Source of the DNA: Symbiodinium microadriaticum
Taxonomy: Eukaryota; Sar; Dinophyceae; Suessiales; Symbiodiniaceae
Reading direction: 5' to 3'
DNA: 64,000 nucleotides
Assembly: GCA_001939145.1 (NCBI GenBank)
Contig: LSRX01000128.1
Location: forward strand, 949,568-1,013,567
Shown: positions 10,186-20,449 of the stretch, one piece after another
Layout: the number at the start of each line of letters is the position of its first letter
Position numbering within the stretch: the first letter of the stretch is position 1
Made by a program: the position numbers and the translations under genes
Notes under the pieces: model-generated
Database searches by the model: none
What the model saw: only the letters and a program-made list of their open reading frames with translations
Told to the model about the DNA's origin: nothing

Positions 10186-10416
10186 TCACAGGTGAAAAAA
10201 AGAAGAGGCATCCGACAAGTCCTGCTTTCTCTGTCGCGAAAGGAGCCAGTCAGAAAGAGGCTCGACAGACGCAGCCAAAACAGGAAAGCTGAGGTGGACA
10301 GGGATGCCGGCCAGCGCTTTCCGGACGAGCCATGAAGGAGGAAAGGTCGCTATGGCAGGAGAGAGTTCAGCCCCCATCGGGCAATCCAGCAGCAGTCGAG
10401 CCGGCGGCCTGCGGCA
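10186..10416 (-). CDS. Exon-like frame downstream of the preceding one
   Basis: Minus strand: PPARLLLDCPMGAELSPAIA, then TFPPSWLVRKALAGIPVHLS and a later basic segment DWLLSRQRKQDLSDASSFF ending TGA near 10186. The preceding CCGCAG is a possible acceptor. The plus strand has a charged frame (VKKRRGIRQVLLSLSRKEPV) over the same bases, so strand is uncertain. Its frame does not join simply to the 10462-10640 frame. Confidence 0.35.
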   Translation of the reverse strand, partial: CRRPPARLLLDCPMGAELSPAIATFPPSWLVRKALAGIPVHLSFPVLAASVEPLSDWLLSRQRKQDLSDASSFFHL

Positions 10417-10461
10417 GTGAAATGTCGGGACGGTACGTATTTGGCACAGGTCGGGCCTGTA

Positions 10462-10640
10462 TCAGCCTGTTTGAAAGCAGCCTTGTTGCAGAGGCGGAGG
10501 GGCTATAACACAAGCAACACACCATCGCATGCGGTCAGAAATGGTCGGTCGCCAATCCGTGAGCGTCTGCCGAAGTGCCAGTAAAGGGTGCAATATGCTC
10601 AAGAACCAGGTCAAAGGGAGTTGCTGGTCGGAGGCCGCAG
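10462..10640 (-). CDS. Exon-like frame, unknown protein
   Basis: Minus-strand frame from about 10638 reads AASDQQLPLTWFLSILHPLL then ALRQTLTDWRPTISDRMRWC and VACVIAPPPLQQGCFQ. A possible CAG|GC donor lies at the end, just before an in-frame TGA. Trp/Leu-rich. It lies in a 500 bp GC-rich island free of telomeric repeats (10120-10640). Confidence 0.45.
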
Positions 10641-10740
10641 TGTAGGGTGTAGGGTTTAGGATTTAGGGTTTAGGGTTTAGAGTTTAGGGTCTAGGGTTTG
10701 GGGTTTAGGGTTTAGCGTTCAGGGTTTGGGGTTTAGGAGC
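10640..10740 (+). repeat. Telomere-like array
   Basis: TTTAGGG with GGTTTGG variants; bounds the GC-rich exon island on its right. Confidence 0.8.
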
Positions 10741-11011
10741 TCATGACATGTCCCTGGTCGCTCGATCACATGCGAATGCATCCCGGGCCCGACTTCGGCT
10801 GGCGATCGTCTTGCGTCTTGGTCGGCCAGTGGGTTTAGGGGCCTACGGTTTAGGATTTGTGGGAGCTGACCAACTAAAGCACAAAAGCACAAACCCGACA
10901 CCGACAAGCTTTAGGGTTTAGGGTCAATTAGGGTTTACGGTTTAGGGTTCCTAAAGACTGGAGTTACGGTTACCCTTTGTCCTACCTAAACCCTTCACCT
11001 CAGATGTTCCC

Positions 11012-11452
11012 NNNNNNNNNNNNNNNNNNNNNNNNNNNNNNNNNNNNNNNNNNNNNNNNNNNNNNNNNNNNNNNNNNNNNNNNNNNNNNNNNNNNNNNNN
11101 NNNNNNNNNNNNNNNNNNNNNNNNNNNNNNNNNNNNNNNNNNNNNNNNNNNNNNNNNNNNNNNNNNNNNNNNNNNNNNNNNNNNNNNNNNNNNNNNNNNN
11201 NNNNNNNNNNNNNNNNNNNNNNNNNNNNNNNNNNNNNNNNNNNNNNNNNNNNNNNNNNNNNNNNNNNNNNNNNNNNNNNNNNNNNNNNNNNNNNNNNNNN
11301 NNNNNNNNNNNNNNNNNNNNNNNNNNNNNNNNNNNNNNNNNNNNNNNNNNNNNNNNNNNNNNNNNNNNNNNNNNNNNNNNNNNNNNNNNNNNNNNNNNNN
11401 NNNNNNNNNNNNNNNNNNNNNNNNNNNNNNNNNNNNNNNNNNNNNNNNNNNN
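11012..11452. other. Assembly gap (441 N)
   Basis: Run of N; telomere-like and CCTTAAAAAACCCCCC sequence at its edges suggests a repeat that failed to assemble. Confidence 0.99.
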
Positions 11453-11529
11453 CCTTAAAAAACCCCCCCTTTAAAAACCCCCAGAGCCTTAGACCTTAGA
11501 CTGTAATCTTCTTGATCCCTACCGAAAGT

Positions 11530-11615
11530 CTCCATTGTAGTTCCTTTTTGGAGTTACCTTTTAGGATCCTTAATATAGAGTTGGTTAAACCAAAAAAAAA
11601 GGGAACTACAATGGA
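11530..11615. mobile_element. MITE-G relative
   Basis: CCATTGTAGTTCCTTTTTGG .. AAAAAGGGAACTACAATGG, 18-bp inverted ends without the CCCATAGG outer part. Confidence 0.7.
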
Positions 11616-11758
11616 CCGAAAACCCTAAACCCTAAACCCTATATTAAAAAAAACCTTTCAAAAATGCCCCGAAAACCCTCGAGCCGGGAGCCTTTGCTTG
11701 GTCAGCCGCGCTGCACGGGTGCCGGCGGAGATCTTCAAAGAGACCCCTGGCAACTTCG

Positions 11759-11885
11759 TTCCGGTTTGAGGGTTTGGGGGTGGGTTTATGGGTTTATGGG
11801 TTTAGGGGTTTAGGGTTTAGGGGTTTAGGGGTTTAGGGTTTAGGGTTGAGGGGTTTAGGATGGGTTGTTTATGGGTTTTGGGCTC
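11759..11885 (+). repeat. Telomere-like array
   Basis: TTTAGGGG-rich, variable spacing. Confidence 0.8.
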
Positions 11886-11902
11886 AGGATTTGTTGCTTC
11901 AA

Positions 11903-12006
11903 GTAGACCCCTGATCAACCAACGATCCCAAAAAACGAGGATTGCAGAAGGGATCCTAATCTTAGCGCCGTTCAGGAAGAGAGCGGGCTTTTGATCAGGG
12001 GTCTAC
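11903..12006. mobile_element. Single MITE with 16-bp perfect ends
   Basis: GTAGACCCCTGATCAA at the left and its exact reverse complement TTGATCAGGGGTCTAC at the right; no second copy seen in the window. Confidence 0.7.
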
Positions 12007-12125
12007 ATTATTAAGCTTTAGATGTCTACCAGAACCTACTTCTCTGTAGGCATTGAGTATAAACCCCCATATCGACTTTGTGAGGACATACCGCCCCAAA
12101 AGGGTGGTTTTGGTAGTTCATGTTT

Positions 12126-12211
12126 ACTCTCTTCTTTAACAACCAGGCCCAAACAAGTTCAAACTTTCAGGATAGACCTAAATATTTAGGGTTCTCCCAT
12201 TGGCTATCTGA
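12126..12211 (+). mobile_element. Element E copy
   Basis: CTTCTTTAACAACCAGGCCC .. TTCTCCCATTGGCTATCTG. Directly followed by a D element. Confidence 0.7.
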
Positions 12212-12215
12212 TAGT

Positions 12216-12320
12216 CTTAGTTGCTGAGATCATAAGCACGAAACAAATGTGTACACGTTCAGATGCATAAGGGAACATATTATCCTAAAAAGTTGAAAGT
12301 GTAGTACTTCAACTACTAAG
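12216..12320. mobile_element. MITE-D copy
   Basis: CTTAGTTGCTGAGATCATAA .. TACTTCAACTACTAAG; termini are inverted repeats (CTTAGT.GCTGA). Internal GTGTACAC and AAGTTGAAAGTGTAGTA. Confidence 0.8.
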
Positions 12321-12547
12321 GAGTCGTACTAATTCGCTAAACGCTAAACCCCCAAACCCTGACTCGACACCCTCAAGCTTCCACAGTTTGTTCAGGGTTG
12401 GCTTGGGCCGCACTGCAAGGCTAGTCTCTTTTGGTAGTTCATGTTTAGGAGTTTATTAGAGTTTCGGAGCCTAGTAGCGTTTCGGGGGTTAGTAGAGTTT
12501 AGGAGAGTTTACTAGCGGCTAGGAGGAGCTATTCAAAGGATGTTACG

Positions 12548-12755
12548 AATACATACCTACCTACCTACCTACCTACCTACCTACCTACCTACCTACCTAC
12601 CTAGCTACGTACCTACCTACCTACCTACCTACCTACCTACCTACCCACCTACATACATACATACATACATACCTATGTATGTATGTATGTATGTATGTAT
12701 GTATGTATGTATGTATGTATATCTATATATATCTATATATATATATATATATATT
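12548..12755. repeat. Compound microsatellite CTAC / ATAC / TATG / TA
   Basis: (CTAC) to 12648, then ATAC, then TATG to 12720, then (TA)n. The ATAC and GTAT parts are complementary and can form a hairpin. Confidence 0.9.
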
Positions 12756-13231
12756 TGTTGTAATAACACGTTATAGGAGGGTTTAGGAGATTGAATGGTG
12801 CAGTCTTGTTTTGAAGGGTTGTGAACGGGCTGTCTAGGTCTAGGATTTAGAGACCATTTCGGGAGTTAGGGTGACGCATAGGCCAGGTAATGACCCCAGA
12901 ACTAAATTATGGCCTTTTTGGGGATAAGACTCCAAGCAGCTTGGCTGTTGTCAACGATTACTTTTCTGGAGAGTTTGGGGTTCTGAGTGTATGGCCAAGG
13001 GGTTTCCGGCTTGGGAGTTTCCTAAACCCTAAACCCAAAACCCTAACCCTTACCCTCAAAGGCTTTTGGGCCCAAAGACCCAATTATATAAGGCTTTTCG
13101 GCTATTTTGATGCTAAGGGTAATGGGGAGTACAGGGCTCGGGACGTTTTAGGGACAAGCGGTTGCGGCGTCGAGGGCCTGGGCCTGAAAGGGGTCTTGCT
13201 CGATTCTTCAAGGGGCCCGGGTAGCCCCCCC

Positions 13232-13302
13232 TAAACCCCAAAGCCCTAAACCCCTAACCCCTAAACCGAACCCTAAACCCCTAAACCCTAAACCCTAAGT
13301 TA
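13232..13302 (-). repeat. Telomere-like array
   Basis: CCCTAAAC units with CCCCTAA variants. Further short arrays: 13435-13505 (with a 29-bp tandem, CGAAGCTCTAAACCC twice) and 13900-13975 (+). Confidence 0.8.
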
Positions 13303-13497
13303 GCCCGTTGAGGAGCCCCTTGAACTCATTAAAGCACCGACAATCCCCCCCCCCCGGCCTGTTTACCCTCCTCCCCCGCAAAAAATAAATCACTCATGAC
13401 ATGCAACGAAATCCTCAGCAACCCCCCTACAAAAACCCTCAAACCCTAAACCCTCATCTTAATCCGAAGCTCTAAACCCTCATTTGAATCCGAAGCT

Positions 13498-13615
13498 CTA
13501 AACCCCAAGCACTCCGACAACTGTGCTGAGAGTGACAGCGCCAAGTCCCAGTAGCTTTGCTCCTGCCAGATCTGCATCGCCTTGCGCGATGGCGCGGAGG
13601 CTGTTCTTGGGGGGA
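13498..13615 (-). CDS. Small terminal exon with hydrophobic end
   Basis: Reads NSLRAIAQGDADLAGAKLLG then LGAVTLSTVVGVLGV and stops at a TAG made by the telomere-like repeat (GGGGTTTAG). The hydrophobic end could be a membrane segment. Function unknown. Confidence 0.4.
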
Positions 13616-14440
13616 TGTTGAAGGCTTTGGGTAACTAGCTCCCTCTGTTGGGGCTATATTAAAAATCAGAATTTTTAAAATCCTTATGGGGTCTTATTAT
13701 GACAAAATGTGACATTGTAGCCAACAAGGACCCCGTATTAAGGGTTGCATCGGGGCTTGCTTGGGGCCATTCTTTGAGGCACCCTTTGGAGGTCTAAGAG
13801 TCTAAGGATCGATAAGGGTTTAGGGCTTAAGGTGGGCTTTAGATCCAGGGGTCTAGGGCCGACCTTTCAAGGCAAAACAGACAGTGCTTTGCTTCTTAGG
13901 GTTTAGGGGCTTTGGGGTCTAGGGGTATAGTGTTTAGGGGTTTAGGGTTTAGGGGTTTAGGGTTGAAGGTTGCGAGGCTCAAGAAAAAAACGCTTAACTT
14001 CTTCAATTAGAGTAACGTAGGAGGACGATATAAGCCCCAAAAGGTTACAGGTTACCTACTCAGCTACTAGGTGAAGAAATGAAGGGCTAGTTTGAAGAAC
14101 TAGGTCCGACTAGGTCTTTGGAGGCATCCTTGTTGGCACAACGCCCCCCTCCCCCCCATCACCCCTGCAGTACATCTGAATAAACCCTCAAACCCCTGAT
14201 AGAAGCTCCTCTCCGAAGGCAACCCAAAGTAAAGGTGTAGGGTTTAGGATCTATAATATAAAAGGTTTAGGGCTTAGGGTCTAGAGTATAGGGTGTAGGG
14301 TATAAGGCTTAGGGTTTCCAGATAAGAACCTCTCCTGAGGAGAGTCAAGTAAACGGAATCTAACTTACGGGGAAAAGCAACTCACGCAGCGTCTTTCAAA
14401 GGCCTAGAATCTCAGAACCCTCAGGCAGAAGACAGTCAAC

Positions 14441-14549
14441 CCCAAAGGGTCCAAAGTACCTATATAGTAGAATGTACGGTTTCTATATTAGGAATTACTA
14501 TTATGATTTGGGGAAGTATGCCCCATAACAGTACCTAGGACCCTTTGGG
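14441..14549. mobile_element. MITE-H copy 2
   Basis: Same 109 bp as copy 1; flanked by AAC on both sides, compatible with a 3-bp target duplication. Confidence 0.85.
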
Positions 14550-14617
14550 AACCCTAAACCCTAAGGCGTCCCAGAATTGAAACCATCCTGCTGTGATACT
14601 CACGATGACCTACCTTT

Positions 14618-14749
14618 ACCCAGACCCCCCGAGGAGGATCTAGAAAGTAGATCCCTTAACCTGCCGTGCCTATCAAGACCCCTTATAGGGTTTCGGGAAC
14701 CAAATTAGGGCCTTCTTCTACTTTAAAGATCCTTCCCGGGGTCTGGGTA
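14618..14749. mobile_element. MITE-I copy
   Basis: ACCCAGACCCCCCGAGGAGG .. CCTTCCCGGGGTCTGGGTA; inner GATCTAGAAAGTAGATCC palindrome. Confidence 0.75.
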
Positions 14750-14934
14750 CTTGAGGCTTATGACCCGATGGTTTAGGCTTATATAGGGATAAGGGTTTAG
14801 GGTTATACAGGGTTTAGGGTAAAAGCCCTCGAAGTCCGTAAATGAGCAAACCCTCGGCCGGAACGCCCTACATCCACTGTGCTTCATATATGGGGGGGCT
14901 TATAAAAATCTAATAACAACGAAGCCAGCTTTTG

Positions 14935-15050
14935 CATATGGGTAGTTCTCTAAGTTAGGGCCCCTTTAATTATTAAGGGTCCTTCTTATAAAGGTGTCGT
15001 ACTATATTGGGGACCTAAAATGGACACCCAACTTTCGAGAACTACCCAGA
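14935..15050. mobile_element. MITE-B copy
   Basis: CATATGGGTAGTTCTC at the left and GAGAACTACCCA at the right; internal GGACCTAAAATGG shared with the 8796 copy. Confidence 0.75.
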
Positions 15051-15293
15051 ATACAGCTTCGCGTCTCGGGTTTTGGGGGAAACGCGGTTGGTCTCCCGAG
15101 CTTCAAGCGAATCATCGCGCAGCCCTGCTGTGTTCAGGGTCAGTAGGATAAATGATTCAATCCCCCCTGCATTTGGGCGGGTCATTTTAATATTCGTCCG
15201 ATTCTTGTACGGTTACCTACTAGGCCAACGGAAAGGTGGGCTTCCTACTTGAACGCATCAATATCTTCATTTTGTCCCCTGGAGTTGTATTAT

Positions 15294-15370
15294 CTTAGTT
15301 GCTGAGTTCCTAAAACGGATCATATTACAGTATCCCAACAAGTTTAAAGTGTTGAAATTCAGCTACTAAG
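15294..15370. mobile_element. MITE-D copy, internally deleted
   Basis: Both termini (CTTAGTTGCTGAGTT / AATTCAGCTACTAAG) remain but the GTGTACAC part is missing; 77 bp. Confidence 0.75.
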
Positions 15371-15645
15371 TCATGATAAGAAGTGAGAATGACTCCAAAG
15401 GAACACTGGTTCCTGTTTAGGGTTTAGGGTTTAGGGCTTAAGGACACCCAGAACAACCAGCACACCTTCTTTTTTTTTTGGGGGGGGGGGGGGGTTCAGC
15501 TCGGAGGATCGTTCGGCGTCTGATTGGCAGGGCCCGCGCACCGGAAAATGTCTTGACATGCGACGAGGCTAAACCCGTAGAGAGGTAAAGCAATATAGGG
15601 GTTTAGGGTTTAGGGTTTGGGAGTAACTAGAACAGGGTTTTGGGG

Positions 15646-15738
15646 CATATGGGTAGTTTTCGAGGGTGCCAATATAGTACGGCACTCTTATACAAAAGGA
15701 CCCCAAAAGGGACTCTACTTTAGAGAACTACCCATATG
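15646..15738. mobile_element. MITE-B copy, opposite orientation
   Basis: CATATGGGTAGTTTTC / GAGAACTACCCATATG, 16-bp near-perfect terminal inverted repeat. Only 600 bp from the previous copy. Confidence 0.8.
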
Positions 15739-16189
15739 ATAGAATAGTGATATTCAGGATCCCCTTGAAAGGAAAAGTATCCCAAATGAAACCCTCAACC
15801 CCACCCTCTCAAAACCTACAGTATCCTTGAGCCATTAGCCAGGTAGCCACAACCCAGTCGAGACGCAAGAAACCCGTAACGGAGACTTATGCCATTATGC
15901 CAGAAGTGACAACGCTTCAAGGGTCTCTATCATCGAGGCGTATCCGCGTTGGGCTCTCTGGGAATATCTCGCAATCCAACCTCTAGCCCTCTTTACCTGC
16001 AGTTTAGCAGCCATGACCCCTTAATTCGCAGGTAGAAGCCATAAAACTGTAGGTAATTCGAGCCCCAGGAAGACATTTTTCCTCGGATTGGTGGCATGGT
16101 TGGTCTGATCCCTGCAGGACCTAAGCGGCCCTTTGGGAAAAAGGATCAGAGCAAGACATCTGAGTTTCGGGTCTTCAGGAACCCAAAAC

Positions 16190-16456
16190 CCAAAAACCCT
16201 GAACCCTAAACCCTAAACCCTTAAACCCCAAATCCGAACTCCCTGAACCGGAGACCCTAAACCCCTAAACCCGACTACGTAGCCCTGTACCTCGAGTGTG
16301 GGGTCATGGAGGGGCTGAAGGACCTGGAGAGGTTGATGGTTCAACTCCCTTTGGGCTCCTTTTCGGGTTTGGGGCTTGGGGTTGAGGGTTTAGGGTTTAG
16401 GGGTTTAGGGTTGAGGGTTTTTAGGGAGTTTAGGGTTTAGGGGTTTAGGGTTTGTT
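16190..16456. repeat. Two opposed telomere-like arrays
   Basis: C-rich at 16190-16270, G-rich at 16380-16456, ~110 bp apart: a head-to-head pair. Confidence 0.8.
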
Positions 16457-16552
16457 CTTCACTAACCGGGCCCAAAGGTTCAAACTTTCTATCATAGACC
16501 AGATATCCCGGGACAAAAGTTCAAAGTTCTCCCAATGGCTATCTAAGTTAAA
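16449..16552 (+). mobile_element. Element E copy
   Basis: GTTCTTCACTAACCGGGCCC .. TTCTCCCAATGGCTATCTAA, followed 27 bp later by a D element, the same order as at 12126. Confidence 0.65.
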
Positions 16553-16579
16553 GGTTCATTTTAAAGGCTTGGGGTTTGG

Positions 16580-16688
16580 CTTGGTTGCTGAGTTCATAGG
16601 CACAAAAACGTGTACACTTGCAGTTCTGGAAAGGATCATATTATCCCAGAAAGCTTCTAAAGTGTAGCCATTTAGCTACTATATAAGC
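16580..16688. mobile_element. MITE-D copy in tandem unit 1
   Basis: CTTGGTTGCTGAGTTCATAG .. TTTAGCTACTATATAAG. Part of the 173-bp tandem duplication. Confidence 0.75.
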
Positions 16689-16752
16689 TTCCCTAAACCC
16701 CACACCCTAAAACCCTAGACCTTAAACCCTCCTTTAAAGGCTTGGGGTTTGG

Positions 16753-16861
16753 CTTGGTTGCTGAGTTCATAGGCACAAAAACGTGTACACTTGCAGTTCT
16801 GGAAAGGATCATATTATCCCAGAAAGCTTCTAAAGTGTAGCCATTTAGCTACTATATAAGC
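16753..16861. mobile_element. MITE-D copy in tandem unit 2
   Basis: Identical to the copy 173 bp upstream. Confidence 0.75.
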
Positions 16862-17398
16862 TTCCCTAAACCCCACACCCTAAAACCCTAGACCTTAAAC
16901 CCTCCTTTAAAGGCTTGGGGTTTGGGAACAGGCGTTGAGCTGGAAGCTCTGGGCCTTGGCCTTAGGGATCAGGGTTTACGAGCTCAGGGTTTAGGGTGTA
17001 TAGGGATTAGGGTTTACGAGCTAAGGGTTTAAAGGGTTTCGGGTTTAGGGATTGGGGTTTACGAGCTATGGAATTACCTAAACCCCCAAAAGTAGGTAAA
17101 ATAATGGTCCAAAACCCATAAAAGGCTATTATTCCACATACTTTTGGGGTCCAGGTAGGGATTCTAGGGATTATAAGGCTTACGAGCTAAGGGTTGGGTA
17201 GGGAGCTCCAAGCTCCAAGATCTTTATGGACTTTCAAGATGAACAAAGGCCTTAAACACCTAGCGGAATTCAGAGATTTGAAGATGAAGAAGAACCTCAA
17301 AAACCTAGCGGAATTGAGGGATTTGAAGATGAAGATGACCCCTAAAACTCAGCGGGTTTAGGGTTTTAGTGACTGGGAAGATGAGGAAACCCTAAAGA

Positions 17399-17555
17399 TA
17401 AGCTTCAGGTTTCTGCCAAAGGGACCCTAAACCCTAAACTTTAAACCCTAAACCCTAAACCCTAAACTCTAAACCTTAAACCCTATAAACCCTAAACCCT
17501 AAACCCTAAACCTTAAACCCTAAACCCCTAAGCTTCAGGTTTCTGCCAAAGGGAC
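17399..17555 (-). repeat. Telomeric array between 27-bp direct repeats
   Basis: TAAGCTTCAGGTTTCTGCCA followed by AAGGGAC occurs at 17399-17425 and 17529-17555; about 100 bp of CCCTAAA repeat separates them. Confidence 0.88.
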
Positions 17556-17642
17556 AGCCAACCCAAAGGTGGATCGTCGTAGCTTTGCTTCCGATAGGTC
17601 TCAGTCCAGTCAAAGCGCGTTGACATCAACTCCTTAGTCTTC

Positions 17643-18012
17643 TGGTTTAGGGCTTAGGGTTTTAGGCTTTTGGGGTTTAGGGCTTAGGGTTTAGGGTTTA
17701 GGGCTTAGGGTTTTGGGGTTTGGGGTTTAGGGTTTAGGGGTTTAGGGTTTAGGGTTTAGGGGTTTAGGGGTTTAGGGGTTGGCTTAGGGCTTAGGACCCT
17801 GAGCTCTTCTTTAGGCTTGGGGNTTTAGGGTTCAGGGTTTTGGGGTTTGGGGTTTAGGGTTTAGGGGTTCAGGGTTTAGGTTTAGGGTTTAAGGGTTTAG
17901 GGTTTAGGGTTCAGGGTTTAGGTTTTGGGGTTTGGGGTTTAGGGTTTAGGGTTTAGGGGTTCAGGGTTTAGGTTTAGGGTTTAGGGGTTTAGGGTTTAGG
18001 TTTAGGGGTCCT
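17643..18012 (+). repeat. Long telomere-like array, 370 bp
   Basis: TTTAGGG, TTTAGGGG and TTTGGGG variants with one N at 17823. Followed by (CTA)n at 18023-18050. Confidence 0.88.
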
Positions 18013-18303
18013 TAGGGGCGGCTACTACTACTACTACTACTACTACTACTGCTCCTACTAAATACTACTGTTCCTGTGACTGCTATGTTCTCCCCAGCAA
18101 CTTCAACCCAGTCTCCATGTTGCCTTGTTCTTGACTTGGGTTCTTCCATGGGCCTTCATACAGGCACATGACAGGAAACCCTGCACTATCTAGGACCACT
18201 CCCACTTCAAAATTCAGCCCGAAATCCTCAACCCCTAAACCCCTAAACCCCCAACCCCTAAACCCTCAACCCTACAGCAAACCCCTCCGCCTCCTGTGAA
18301 TCC

Positions 18304-18470
18304 TGATCCTTATGTAGCCCACGCACACGTCCCACGCATCGAACCTCAGACGCAGAGCCGCTCTTCTTGGCCCTTCTGGGACGACACAAAACCCCGGTCC
18401 CAACTTCGTAGACCCTGCAACCGCCCCGCCGAAGCTCCTTCAGGCCTCCACCGTGCCCTTAAGGGTCCAA
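18304..18470 (+). CDS. Possible exon before a MITE-H relative
   Basis: Forward frame PYVAHAHVPRIEPQTQSRSS then WPFWDDTKPRSQLRRPCNRP. It ends in CTTAAGGGTCC, the edge of a diverged H-type element. Basic, Pro/Arg-rich. Low certainty. Confidence 0.25.
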
Positions 18471-18605
18471 AGGACCTATAATAATCATGTACGATAGTAG
18501 TTTTGTAAGTTAGTATTCAGAAATAGTAGGTTTGTAAGTTAGTATTCAGAAGAGTATATGATTATTAGGTACTAAACCCTAAACCCTAAACCCTAAAACT
18601 TGGAC
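18463..18605. mobile_element. MITE-H relative with duplication and telomeric insert
   Basis: AAGGGTCCAAAGGACCTATA at the left and TTGGACCCTTAGGG at the right. Inside, a ~29-bp stretch (TTTGTAAGTTAGTATTCAGA) is tandemly doubled and three CCCTAAA units sit near 18573-18595. Confidence 0.55.
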
Positions 18606-18725
18606 CCTTAGGGTTGGGGACCAAATGAACCTTCTAAGTAGGGGCCCCGTACCCTTGTGCTATGAATCCTAATATGGTACATGAACCTTAAATCCTTTTT
18701 TTAGGGGTTCATTTCGTCCTTACGG
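18606..18725 (-). mobile_element. MITE-A copy 4 (diverged)
   Basis: Same core in reverse (GGGGACCAAATGAAC .. GTTCATTTCGTCC). The left terminus has decayed into telomere-like sequence. It follows an H-type element directly. Confidence 0.7.
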
Positions 18726-18903
18726 TACATCTGCAGTACAGCCGAAAACCCGAGCGCTTGACCCTAAAGCTTCAACCCATAATCATGAACTCAAGCTTCA
18801 GCCCATAATAATTAAACCTAAACTCTTAACTTTAAGCCCAAAACCCAAAACCTGTAGCTTTAAACCCAAAGCCCACCATCTTCTTGACCAGAACTCGGCG
18901 CAG

Positions 18904-19040
18904 AAAAGGTCGGTGTCATCGAAGGCATGGAAGACCTGCACGCGAAAGGATACTGGGACGTCCTGCAAGTGGCCTCCCCAATGTGCAAGAGAGCTTTTCG
19001 AGCTTACAGTGTTTCGAGCTTTGTTTCGCGGCTTATTCAG
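18904..19040 (+). CDS. Internal exon, unknown protein
   Basis: After CAG at 18901-18903 one frame reads KVGVIEGMEDLHAKGYWDVL and continues QVASPMCKRAFRAYSVSS to CAG|GAACCC at 19040, a possible GA donor. The residue mix is typical of a folded helical protein. The two other forward frames are also open but look like shadows. Telomere-like repeat begins at the presumed donor, so the intron would be repeat DNA. Confidence 0.5.
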
Positions 19041-19154
19041 GAACCCTAAGCCCAAGGTCCTGCATGATATAAGGGGCCTTCCATTAATCCTGAAAAATCA
19101 GAAAAAAAAGCTGGGAGTACTATTCCTATTTTCTAGTGTACTCAGATGGAGTTA

Positions 19155-19240
19155 GGAAACCCTAAACCCGAAGCCTAAACCCCAAACCCCAAACCCTAAA
19201 CCCTAAACCCCCTTAACCCTAAACCCTGAACCCTAAACCA
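19155..19240 (-). repeat. Telomere-like array
   Basis: CCCTAAA and CCCCAAA variants. Confidence 0.8.
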
Positions 19241-19385
19241 GTCAGGATTACGGGGATCCTTAGCGCCAAGGGGACATAGACCCCCTCAAGAAGCTCCCCT
19301 TTTAGTAGGTCTGGGTCTCTCTAGTACTATTTCGGAATCACATGGGGAAAACCCGGAGAACTGATGTTGGTAACCAAAAAAAAAG

Positions 19386-19541
19386 GTGCCTAATACTTAG
19401 AATAGAGGTTTGGGCCCATTTATAGTCTAATCATAATAAGGAGCCCGAAGGAGCCCGAAGGTATTTTCTAGTATATACTTACTATAAGGAGCCCTTAGGA
19501 ATAGTATAGGTAATTCTTTAGACTTCTATAATTATTCATTC
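19386..19541. mobile_element. MITE-L relative, diverged
   Basis: GTGCCTAATACTTAGAATAG then AATAAGGAGCCCGAAGGAGC; a short internal tandem (GGAGCCCGAA) makes it longer. An L right end also occurs at 3570-3600 and a left end at 33052-33106. Confidence 0.5.
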
Positions 19542-20127
19542 AGAATTCAATATTGCAGGTTGCCGGGGGCATTCATCACAGTGCATGCAAGGCTGCCCTG
19601 CGGCTCTTTGTTCGGCGCGGCTTGGCTGATAGAGTTTGGGGTTTCGAGATAGAGGTTGCGAGTTTAGTTTAGTGGTTCGGGGAGTGTAAATTGTGTAAAG
19701 GTGGGCCGAAATTTAAGTGAATAGATTCGGCGCTCAAGGGTTGCGGTATCGGGCGCGAAAAATCCCAAAAAGACAAATGCGATATCTAAAGCCCAGGCCG
19801 TCATATCAAGTCCAGATTCTGGATTCTAGTGAAGCGGGTTTAACTTAAGCTACCACAATAAGCAAAACGGATTCTGGTGAAGCGGTTTGACTTAAGCTAC
19901 CACAATTAAGTGTTAACAAGACTGTTTACACTAGTTAGATCCCGACATTGATTGTGGCGCCTGAACCCTAAACCCTAAAACCCTAAACCCTAAATGCTAA
20001 AACCCTGAAGCCCCTAAACCCTGAACTCCCAAACTTTATGGTGCCTGAAAACTACGTTCCCCAAACAAAAACCCCAGCCTGCTCGTAGGACAGCTGCACC
20101 GGGCCTCTTGAAGCAACTTCCTGGCCA

Positions 20128-20426
20128 GGGTGTTTGGGGGTTTAGGGTTTCAGGGTTTAGGGTTTAGGGCTTAGGGTTTTAGGGCTTAGGGTTTAGGGTT
20201 GAGGGTTTATATAAAGTTTAGGCTCTAGAGGTTTAGGGTTTAGGGCTTAGGGCTTAGGGTTTTGGGATGATAGGGTTTAGGGCTTAGCGTTTCGGGCTTT
20301 AGGGTTTAGAGTTTAGGGCTTAGGGTTTAGGGTTTAGAGTTTAGGATTTAGGGCTCTAGGGGTTTAGGGTTTAGAGGTTTAGGGTTTAGGATTCAGGGTT
20401 TAGGGGTTTAGGGTTTACAGTTTCGC
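20128..20426 (+). repeat. Telomere-like array, 300 bp
   Basis: TTTAGGG with GGGCTTAG variants; immediately downstream (minus sense) of the Cys-rich exon pair. Confidence 0.88.
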
Positions 20427-20449
20427 ACTTCGGATGTGGGACTTGTCTA

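Larger units (their letters stand above)
16563..16926 (+). repeat. 173-bp tandem duplication, 2.1 copies
   Basis: Units 16563-16735 and 16736-16908 appear identical, followed by an 18-bp start of a third. Each unit holds one MITE-D and a short CCCTAAA tract. Confidence 0.9.

Noticed and set aside
11012-11452. Long frame across the first N run, and those across 55165-55799
   Set aside because: Made of undefined residues.
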